Origin: Durusdinium trenchii
Lineage: Eukaryota > Sar > Dinophyceae > Suessiales > Symbiodiniaceae
Length of the DNA stretch: 64,000 nt
Reading direction: 5' to 3'
NCBI GenBank assembly: GCA_963970005.1
Contig: CAXAMN010000002.1
Span: forward strand, 2,341,217-2,405,216
Under the pieces are notes generated by a model, which was not told where the DNA came from, did no database searches, and saw only the letters and a list, made by a program, of their open reading frames with translations. A program made the position numbers and the translations under genes. Below, one piece after another: positions 55,253 to 64,000 of this stretch (position 1 is the first letter of the stretch; each line of letters starts with the position of its first letter).

Positions 55253-58200
55253 ATGGCCGCCAGCAAGGAGGAAGATGTGCAAATGATGTTGGTATCTCGA
55301 CCAGACGATAGGGTTGTGGAATGGGAGGCCGCAGGTCAGATGCAAGACGCAGCTGACGAGAAATAGGTACGCACTTCAAATACATTGAGGTAGATTTGGC
55401 TGGTATCAGACAAGGTGATCAAGGTAATTGATCTCAGAATCCAAACCTCCATCAGTAGGCCCCAGATTCTGATCTTTCCTAGTGGCCTTGCTATGAGTTC
55501 ACTTGAGGTTTGCAAGACTCACTTGGGAACAAGAAACGTGGACTATCGCATGAAGCGTATCCCAGCTGCAATAATCAGGCGTTACCTCGGATTGTTCTTG
55601 CTTTGACAGTTTCCTGAGCCACGGACCCTAGCATCGCCGACATAGGCGATTTGCAAGGAATGGGACGACGGAGAATAGGGTTGCTTGCATCAATCTACGA
55701 CCTTGCACTTCTTGCTTTGCATACACAGGTCACGAAGCACATGGCAAAGCTTGATCTCATTCTTGGGTTGGAAAAGATAGTCCGCAGACCCTACAGCGCA
55801 GAATAGTTTATTTACCTCAGAGTGGAAGGGCAAACACCTACAAGTGTACTTGCGGAATGACAGGAGAGGTAGCAGGCGATGGAATTGAGAACCTTTGCTA
55901 CAAAGCATCAAAGGAGCTTTGCCTGAGGCTACATCTTCCGCCGCACAGTGGAGGGAATCCACATCATTCACCTGGGGAAGGCCTGGGAGAAATTGATGGT
56001 GGCGGCAAGGATGACGCTTGGATGGCCAGGAAAACCGCATGAGCACAGGCAACATGAGGCTAAAGGGAGAATGTTCTTTGTGCTAAGCTGCTACACAGTG
56101 CATTCACTTACACACACCTTTTCCACATTGCTCTGAGCGTTGGGTGTATCACTGACGCAGCGGCCTTCCTGGTCATGACAGTCCACTGCCTGATGCTGGC
56201 CCGAAAATCTCCAAAAGAAAGACCAACCAAATCGATCAAGATACTAACTAAAAGTCGTGCGAAAAGGTCCACACAGCTAGACAGCAAGGTGGTGCATGGC
56301 TGAATGGCCAAGTCGAGGCAAACTTTGGAATCGCTTTGAGAGACCTCCATTTCCTGTCCCACAACCACCCCGTCTTTGTCGGACCTTGTTTGACAGGACT
56401 CCTGATCGGCTGTAGGTTCTGCAATATGTGCACAGTCAGTAAATTACTTTCTATTAGGACCCTAGAATGCCACCAATAGTTGACTTGGAAGCTTTTGATT
56501 GCTGAAACACACACACAACAAAAATAGATGGCTTTTGAGATGCATGCGAATCATGATGCATGCGAATCAATGGACTCAAGACTGAGGATTGTGGCAATTG
56601 AGAACCCTGGGGACATCATTGTGGCTTCCCAGTTCCTTGGAGATGCTTTCGTACCGTACCGGGTCACACAGGTATCCTTCGGTCGTACAGGTCACCCATC
56701 ACCCGGCTTGACCCGCGTGAAACACCCGGTTTCGCCTTGGGTTCGGATGGATGTTCAGGTGTTGTAAGTAGCTAGTGTCATGTTCAAGTGTTGTAAGTAA
56801 TTGTAAGTAGCTAGATTCATACTAAGACATCCTAATCAACATAGTGATCATGTTTGCCGATCTAAGATCTAAGGCAATTATGTCATCCAGCATGTGTAGT
56901 AGACAAGGCTCATGCAGCAGTGTATCGTGGAGGTTGAAGGTGGTCTTTGTGCAGGGGAAAAAGCAGCGTGCGCATAGCACAATGCACTTGGCCAATGGTT
57001 GGAGAAGTGATCAGGAGTCCAAGATGGCCCTACAATTTCAACTTCATGATGGGCAAACGATTCTACGTTGAAAACACATCTGACATCATCATCTGACATT
57101 CTTCACATTCTGAAAGTAGCATATCCTTTCACGACGCAACCACGCCCTAGGCGACCCTATGGCTCTCGTGCTGTGTTGAAGTTCTCCCAGCAGCTCGACA
57201 GAGAGATCAAAGAGCATTAGCAGCAGGGATTTGTCCAGAGATACCTGTGTGGAGTCTCGATTCTCTATCCAGAATGCGTTCAGAATGGCAGAAGACAGCA
57301 TAGAATGCGTTCAGACAGACAGAAACCCGCCAGGTACACCGGCGCCAATCCCCTGGCCGGACGCTGGACGCCGGGAACGCTGACGAACCAGATCACGCTA
57401 CTGAGCAGCGATGGTGTGATCCACCGGGCAGTTGCAGCTGAAATAATAGAGGTGAATCGTAGAATCAGTTAATCAAAAGAATCAGATCAGAGAAACGAGT
57501 CCTTCAGCAAAAGTGATCATTTGTGCCCATTTCATCCATACGACACAGGCTTTGATGAGACAACTCAGAATATCAACTTCTCCCTGGTTGCTCAACTGTT
57601 CAACCCTGCCTTCTCGACTCTAATTCAATGGAACAAAGGACTCGCTTGAAGTGGTGAAGCCGTTCATCCAACCCATCAAGTCACTTGAACACAGTCCGTT
57701 TCCGCGCACGTTCATCGCGCGCGTCTCGCGCTTCTTGAGGCAGAAGTACTTGGAGCCTCGTCTTCTGATCGTCACAGATCCACGGACCGATAGCCAAGCC
57801 ATCAAGGAGGCCGGGGTTTGGCTCGGGTGGGGCGCCATCGGTGAAGAGAGGGCGATGCCGCCAACACTCCAGTTTCTGCCAGATGGCCCCAAACGGGGCC
57901 TCCATTATTGGCAAGCAACACGCATCAAAACAATAGCAGTACTCCAAATGTAGCCTGATCCATGATGCAGTGCAATCCAATCAGACATTTGGTGTTTTTC
58001 CTTTCACTGGTCAGGCCTCCTATGCGAGCATCCCTGTGATTGCTCTTTGTGATACAGACTCTCCGTTGGAGAATGTGGACGTGGCAATTCCGGCAAACAA
58101 CAAGGGTTGGGCGCTCAAGGTGCAGACATCTTGGGGTGGAGTCGCACATCCCTTCCTTTCCAAGCGGTTTTAACCTATGATATGTTTGACTGCACATTAT

Positions 58201-59879
58201 GGATTGGAGAACGGATCCACATAATCAACCAGCTCTTTGTGGTGCTACTGACTGTATCTGAAGCTGTTTCGGCTGTTCTACACTCGTGCAGGGGGTTTAA
58301 AGAGGAAGCTGCAAGCAGCTTAGTGGACGACTCGCCGGCCATCAGGACGTGAATGAAGACCATTTCCACACAAGTGAAGAAACATACCACTGTGCAGGGG
58401 CCATTCTGCGCCATTCTCCATGAAGGACACATGTGTGATCCTCCTCTCGCTATGTTGGCAAAAGACCTCCATTTAGTCAAGGGTGAGGGGCGGTTTCTCT
58501 TAGTCCAGGGCCTGCACTTTGGTCCACGATTAAAGCAGCGTGAGTCTTTGCTGTCTCGGACAAGCAAGCCAGTTTTTCCAATCTCTTGACACACATCCTC
58601 GTGGAAGATTGCCACATATTGCCCCTGACCATCCTCCAATCATAAGTGCTTGGGCCCAGGCAAGGAATCCATTGCTTTGCTGTACTGGATGCTGGCGCGT
58701 GAGGTCTGGGGTTGTTTTGGTCAATGGTCCATCCCCTAGCAACGTCGATCCGAGTAGAGCTTGGAGTAGAGCGAGGTGCATGAACGACGCAGACCAGTTT
58801 CAGAGTGGAACGTTTTGACAGCAAGTCAAGGCTAGTTTCGAAACGATGTAAATGATTTCATGACGCTTTCGTTTCGTTTCGTTTCTGACTGGTTAAAGGG
58901 GGTTGGGTGTCATGAGCTCAAAAAAGGGCGGCCTGATGGCATTCATGGGTGTGTCACAGCGACTTTGGTCGACCGATTTGGAATATATAAACCCATGTTG
59001 CTTTCAGAAATCACATGTCTAGCCACACTACATGCGCGAGACGAGCTGCTTGCATATCTTTGCTGGTGATGCCAGGTGTTGTACCTCCGAGGCACTTTGC
59101 CTCGCAATCAACCTTGGGTTCCTTAGCCTGAACTTTGACTGGGCGGGAACTCTTGTCCGTTTCTGAGGTTCTTTCTATTCTATCCTTCATTTTGAATGCA
59201 CCTGCTTTGTTAGCAGAAACCTTTTTGGAGTGAAGAGGAGGACCGGGGAGGAGTTACTTTCCCCACAACACTCAAATTAATGCTTTGCCTGCTTTGCCTG
59301 CCGCTCAGGATGTGATGGTGGATTCATTCTTCTGGCGCGACCCTGAAGAGATCATGCAGCAGGCCAAAATCGGTGGAACAGTATGACTGTTTTTGTTTGT
59401 TTGGACCGGAAAAGAGATGGCAGCGCTTTGAGGAACAGTAGGTCCTGAGTCGGTGTACTGCACCTGGGCGGAGCACAGGAGGAGGTGCAGCAGGACTGGG
59501 GCCAGCAAGCAGCAGCACCGGCAGCTTGGGAAGGAGCTGGTGGAGGTGCTGGAGTGTGCGATGGCGCAGCTGTGGAAACCGATCGGCTAGGAAATAGATG
59601 GAGGTTCCAACAAACTTGTGAGTGAACACTCGGCCACCGGACCCTGGTGCAAGCTTCTCTCCCTGCTTCTCTCCGATGCTTGGAGGCGGCAACTGGGATG
59701 ACATTACGCAGGCAGAAGAGCTGAGTTGTCACGGGTGTTCCCGCTCCCACCAGCATACTCTCATGTAAAAAAAAACAGCAAGCTGCGGACCGCAGGCCGC
59801 ACAGGGCGACGGCTCCTGGGATGCCCCTGCTGCGGGTGGCGATGATTGGAGTGCGCCGGCCGGTGGCACTGGCTGGTAA
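55253..59879 (+). CDS. RPSA: 40S ribosomal protein SA (uS2), complete 14-exon gene
   Basis: RPSA is a small-subunit cytosolic ribosomal protein needed for 18S rRNA maturation and 40S assembly. Exons: 55253-55291, 55508-55556, 55928-56009, 56587-56631, 57151-57189, 57334-57396, 57740-57809, 58015-58105, 58660-58703, 59076-59117, 59309-59362, 59479-59533, 59686-59711, 59805-59879. They sum to 774 nt in one frame, 257 residues and TAA. Family motifs in order: [144 protein letters not shown], and a Trp/Gly/Ala-rich tail ending [12 protein letters not shown]. It is shorter than the roughly 290 residues of animal RPSA, mostly in the C-terminal tail. Donors: six GT, five GC, two GA; every acceptor is AG|G. 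The start agrees with the family's short acidic N-terminus. Confidence 0.96.
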
Positions 59880-60053
59880 GGAGCGCTTTGGAAGAGAACT
59901 GCGAACACCGAGCAAAACCAAGTCCTTTGGAGACAACATTGCTTGAATTCATGGAGAGGCCCTCAAGCTTTTGTTTGGTTTTGCTATGCAGATGCAGTCG
60001 GTTGAAGTGAGTTCGTTTGCAACGGCCCTTTTCCCCAGTAGAATGAGATTGGA

Positions 60054-60150
60054 CCTTGCAGCTAAACTCCAGCGCAGGAGATGCTGTGAAGGAAATCGTG
60101 CAAGCAATGGCGACGGATGGTTTGTCTGTGACAAAAAGAATGGAGCACTA
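60054..60150 (+). CDS. anonymous terminal exon
   Basis: After GGACCTTGCAG the frame LNSSAGDAVKEIVQAMATDG followed by LSVTKRMEH ends at TAA. It is helical and protein-like. It lies 180 bp after the RPSA stop on the same strand and would be the tail of another gene, or an alternative 3' segment. Confidence 0.35.
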
Positions 60151-60695
60151 AGTTGGAGGGTCCAGTATGGAAGCCCGCATTTTTACCAAGAATGTCTAGG
60201 GGGCGGGGAATGTCAAAAAAGAGAAGGAGAGGCAAAACAGTTTACAGGTTGATGCGTTTTTTGCTCTAGGCTCTAGGTGGGTTTGCTAAGTTTTGAAGGA
60301 ACCCTATGTTCTTCCACTTTGTTTACTTTCCTACTTGTCTCCATAATTCACATCTTTTATGGACTTCTTGTTCTACATTTGGATTCCTTTATGTTTCTCT
60401 ACATTTCTCATTTTTGTTGTACCACAAACCATGACCTTCATTCTTCTGTTCTATACAATGCAGCCACTACAGTGCAAAGTTCAACCTTGTCTCCCTCTCC
60501 TCCACGAAGCCGCGGATCTGTGGCAAGAACGTGCCACACCTGTACGGTGGAACCCTCTCCAATTAACTTTTCCAGGAAGAAATACTGCAGAGTGCACATG
60601 CTTTTGCCTTCCTTTGCGCATAAACAAAGGGGTCGGCCTATATATTTCAAGCTGACCTGCCTTTGCTTTGTCAAGGATATCATTTTACAGCCTGG

Positions 60696-60850
60696 GGGCA
60701 GGTTCAGGTGAATGGTGGTGAAATCCGTCGCAGAGTCATCGGTACCACCGCTTTCGCCAGTATCGAACATGGGATTATCGAACCGCGCAGCTTATCATCA
60801 TGACCTTCGAGTGCCTGCGGCTCATGATGAAGGCTGTCGATGAGGCCTGA
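60696..60850 (+). CDS. anonymous exon, frame uncertain
   Basis: Three + frames remain open after GGTTCAG. One gives RTWDYRTAQLIIMTFECLRL followed by MMKAVDEA and TGA; another gives VNGGEIRRRVIGTTAFASIE. The first has the better helical pattern. No family was recognised. Confidence 0.25.
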
Positions 60851-61199
60851 TATCCAAAGAAGCAAGATAGTGACTTTTCAGTCATGCCACAAGTCTTGGT
60901 GGTTTTGAGAGTTGTTGATGTTTGTACTATATTTTTTTGAGTGTGCTCTGGTTTGTTGGAATGGATGTTTGGTGGTTCCTATGCCCTGGTGCAAAGGTGC
61001 AGATGCACATGGATGTGCAGGAAATATAGTATGCATTATATAGTGATGATTTGTTCGTGAGCACGCAAGCTTAGGACTTCCCATTCATTGTACACCTAAG
61101 AGCTTGCAGGTACTACACTTTCTTTTATGCCTGACTCAAAAGCCCTCAACAAGATCTGAGGTTTTTTTGCTGAGAAAAATATGTATGTGGATGTCATCA

Positions 61200-61460
61200 A
61201 TTAAATTCGTTGCTTTTGGAACAGATCTGCCCAGTCAGTACAGTTGGAGTACAGCTCACGGGGTGGTGCCAGCGGACAAATCGGTTGTTCCGACCTGCTC
61301 CGTTCATTCCGCTCCCGATGAAATCCAGGCTGTGAACTCATCGAATCACAGGACGGTGCTCAAGAGTTTAGGAACCTGGCTAGGCCGGGACTGGAACGTG
61401 AGGGCATTTTCTACAGACACCGACACCTCACTTTGTCAGCAGAAAATACCCTCCAAGTGA
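61200..61460 (+). CDS. anonymous ORF or terminal exon
   Basis: The frame KFVAFGTDLPSQYSWSTAHG, VVPADKSVVPTCSVHSAPDE, VLKSLGTWLGRDWNVRAFST ends at TGA 61458-61460. Composition is normal for a soluble protein. The upstream part of the frame (61104-61200) looks like intron. No family was recognised. Confidence 0.35.
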   Translation: MKFVAFGTDLPSQYSWSTAHGVVPADKSVVPTCSVHSAPDEIQAVNSSNHRTVLKSLGTWLGRDWNVRAFSTDTDTSLCQQKIPSK

Positions 61461-62079
61461 CACATCCGCTTGATTTGCACCGCGTTCAAAACTTCAACCA
61501 TTCACTGAGTATACTGCGCTGCATGAATTGAAGAAGTACAAACGGCCAACGGCAAAGTACAGACAGGGTGTGAGACCTCGATGTCATGTCTTCCTCTTTC
61601 TCTAGAGGTCTCAAGTTTTGAAAGAGTGCTGATTTCATCTTGAATAACTATACTTCATGGGGATGGTAAAGGCAGGCCAAAAAGGGCTAGTCACAGGACT
61701 TCCAAAGTGTCAGCAGCGATTTGGTAGGACATCATCTCAAAATGACTCTGCCACTGTACCAACGGGCTGTGACGGGTGCAGCGAGGCTTGCTGACTATCG
61801 GCCGTGATGTACCATTGAAGAGCCAGGGCCACGGGCAGGAGGCGTCAGTGTTGCCATCTAGTGATGTCAGATTGCTTTGATCTAGACGACGATGATTTGG
61901 AACACCAATTGGTATTCAGATGAATCTGAATCGATCAACCCTGCGTCAGTACCAACTTATGTCCACGATTCCCTTTAGGGCTCCCCACTCATTTTCTAGT
62001 GCTGAAGATCTTTGGACCGAAACCAAGTAGCTTTGGCCTGCCTTGGTTTCCAGTCATTTGGCCAATGTGAGGTAAGAGC

Positions 62080-62220
62080 ATGGACATCAAGGATTTGCTG
62101 CTTGATGCTTACGAGCCAGCTGCCTACAAGCCTGACCAAACTAAGACATGGAACCTGTGGTGGGGTAGTTGTTGTCTCAATGGGAGCGACATCAAGGCTA
62201 GTTGTGGGGCTGACAAATGA
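62080..62220 (+). CDS. short ORF or first exon
   Basis: From ATG at 62080 the frame MDIKDLLLDAYEPAAYKPDQ, TKTWNLWWG runs to a possible donor G|GTAGTT near 62166, or on to TGA after 46 codons. The acidic amphipathic start looks like a genuine N-terminus. The next exon may be 62599-62745. No family was recognised. Confidence 0.4.
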   Translation: MDIKDLLLDAYEPAAYKPDQTKTWNLWWGSCCLNGSDIKASCGADK

Positions 62221-62598
62221 GCTATTCAATGTCAATACCACACTGTTTTCTTACTCGTGGGCTCCACATTTTCAGAGATGTGTTTTCTCTCCCAACTCAA
62301 GCGTCTTGTAGTCAATTGTACCCAGGAACATGCGGCTGACTGCAGTGTTGCCACTGGCTTGCAAGGCGTCAACCTAGGATCGAAGCTTGGTCAATCCAGC
62401 TGCTTTTGCTTGCTTCTTGCTTGTGCAAAAGGCATGTACACTGTATATAATATACTACTCTTGTTTGGGTACATCCATGTAAATCCAAAAAATCATTAAG
62501 TATCAATAGAAAGGGGGAAACAAAAGATCTCGATTGTGTTTCTTTGTTGAGTTCTTGGACAAATAACTCTCCAAGTGAAGTCTGACATCTGCCTGCAG

Positions 62599-62745
62599 GT
62601 CCTAGAACCTGTGGAGAGGTCACGTGCGTGCAGCATCTCAGGAAGAGTGACTACCATTGCAACCACAGAAAATGGCGGTGGACTTGATTGTTTGCTCCAT
62701 TTAACGCATGCACAGAGAGACGTACCTTTGGAAACACCAGGTTGA
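62599..62745 (+). CDS. anonymous terminal exon
   Basis: ATCTGCCTGCAG|G opens 48 codons (VLEPVERSRACSISGRVTTI, ATTENGGGLDCLLHLTHAQR, DVPLETPG) ending in TGA at 62743-62745. The AG|G acceptor and steady frame favour a real 3' exon, perhaps of the gene beginning at 62080. Confidence 0.45.
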   Translation, partial: VLEPVERSRACSISGRVTTIATTENGGGLDCLLHLTHAQRDVPLETPG

Positions 62746-63544
62746 AGAGGTCTCATGACAGCGCTTGCTAGTCCCCCTACAAGAAGTGATCCTCATCGTT
62801 TCTTGGAAGATTCCGGATACCGCCTTGCGAGGGCTATATTGAAAACTTCATTCTAGATGCTCTACGATTACATGCAGAAAACTGTTCAATCGCGGCCAGC
62901 AGCAACAAGCACATTGCAGGCCAGTTGGTGACAAAATGAGGTCGGACACAGCGGAATGCGATTTGAATAGTATGAGAAGTAGAGTCTAGAGAGTTTCTCT
63001 GTAGGTTCAGATTGCCATCTCCTTGGACGATGGGCTTATTGTGGCTTGGAGTCGTGACACATCGTGAGCCGTTTGGAGGCAGGGTTTGGAGCCTTATTGC
63101 AGACGTTAGGCCTGGGTGAAGTTTGCAATCCGCAACCGTCATTGTCATACCTATATAGCTTGATTGTCTTAATATTGATGTCTAGTCAAGGAGAGCGGGC
63201 ATACTTTTTGTAACAAGTAATGAGGCTCCTACATCTAGCAATATAGTCCTTGGCTAAGAAGACCTGGGCAGAACAAGATTATCACTTCCATTGTCCCAGT
63301 AAGACCACGCCCTCTGCATCCATTGTTTGCACGGTCTTAACTCAAATATATTATATATATATGCACAATATATACTGTAACAACACAGCGGAGTATGTTC
63401 GTGCATATTCAATTGACGCCCCCTCTTTGTTCAATCTGAAACAAGGGGTCAATTTTGAGAAGGCGGGCTTGAGTTGTTGTTAGCTGCCACCTAGCTCGAC
63501 CAGTCCTGATCAATTGAACCAACTTATAGCACGGAATACAAGGG

Positions 63545-63742
63545 ATGGAGCTGAGGACGCTGGTGGCTGAGATTCATGCTGCGTGGGCACCCGGAGAAGC
63601 TTCCCCATTTTGTTTTTGCTACCAACTATATGGAGGCTTTGTGGGCCTGGCCCTGCAAACAAAGTCGGCTCGCGGCCTTGACAGTTTGTTGGTGGCTTTT
63701 TCTGGCTGCGAAGCTAGATACCTCTTCGTATTTTATATCAAC
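63545..63742 (+). CDS. hypothetical protein, N-terminal exon candidate
   Basis: ATG at 63545 starts MELRTLVAEIHAAWAPGEAS, a good N-terminal helix. A second + frame (63576-63785) becomes the more protein-like one further on (MEALWAWPCKQSRLAALTVC, WWLFLAAKL), so a short intron or frame change near 63600 is possible. No family was recognised. Confidence 0.3.
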
Positions 63743-63921
63743 TGAAGCTGGAAACTGCTTTGGTCCATTGAATTTGAATGGTTGATGCACACATTCGTCT
63801 CTTTGGCCGTTGCCAAGAAGGAGGTTGTTTTCGTCCTGTCGACCTAAGCACTGCTTAGAGCTTTGGCAGCTGTATCAATGGATCAATGGCTTTATGGTCT
63901 CAATCTGAAAGACTTTCTCTT

Positions 63922-64000
63922 TCATCGCTACTAGGGTGGAGGCCATCGCTAATAGGGTGGAGGCCATCGCTACTAGGGTGGAGGCCATCGCTACTAGGGT
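63922..64000 (+). repeat. minisatellite array, 21-bp family, runs off the window
   Basis: Nearly four units of CATCGCTACTAGGGTGGAGG plus one base, more uniform than the array at 42 kb and with GGG in place of GGTT. It continues past the end of the window. Confidence 0.9.

Overview
The window reads as nuclear DNA of a dinoflagellate, most likely a Symbiodiniaceae-type alga. The reasons seen in the sequence are: genes split into many short exons (17 to 330 nt); introns whose 5' ends are GT, GC or GA in roughly comparable numbers while the 3' ends are almost always AG followed by G; nearly every credible exon on the + strand; low coding density; and many short dispersed repeats, including a 21-bp minisatellite. 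No rRNA, confident tRNA, CRISPR array or operon-like gene packing was seen.

Layout. 0.9-5.6 kb: a 13-exon gene for a protein made almost entirely of FNIP-type repeats (LTFGxxFNQSLExVxLP). Its exon phases can be followed from end to end, and decayed copies of the repeat trail on to about 8.6 kb. 9.7-13.7 kb: isolated anonymous exons and a family of repeats carrying a perfect 16-bp palindrome. 15.25-19.12 kb: a multi-exon gene for a Rieske-type oxygenase of the pheophorbide a oxygenase (PAO/TIC55/LLS1-like) class, expected to act on a plastid membrane. 19.5-25.2 kb: a series of anonymous + strand exons, including an unrecognised multi-exon gene. 26-30 kb: hairpins, a perfect 84-bp tandem duplication and a thrice-repeated segment with minus-strand coding character. 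32.7-36.8 kb: EF-hand-type calcium-binding exons. 37.8-48.5 kb: scattered anonymous exons, a proline/alanine-rich exon, a 0.9-kb minisatellite and tRNA-like motifs. 49.2-51.2 kb: a segment bounded by an inverted repeat, with a different base composition and minus-strand ORFs, possibly a transposon. 55.25-59.88 kb: a complete 14-exon gene for 40S ribosomal protein SA (RPSA), reconstructed in frame to a 257-residue product. 60-64 kb: further anonymous exons and the start of another minisatellite array.

The recognised genes are not functionally linked. They cover cytosolic translation, pigment or plastid metabolism, calcium sensing and a repeat scaffold protein. What they share is one orientation and one unusual intron style, as expected for dinoflagellate unidirectional gene arrays. 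Exons marked anonymous were identified by reading frame, splice signals and codon character only; no function is claimed for them.
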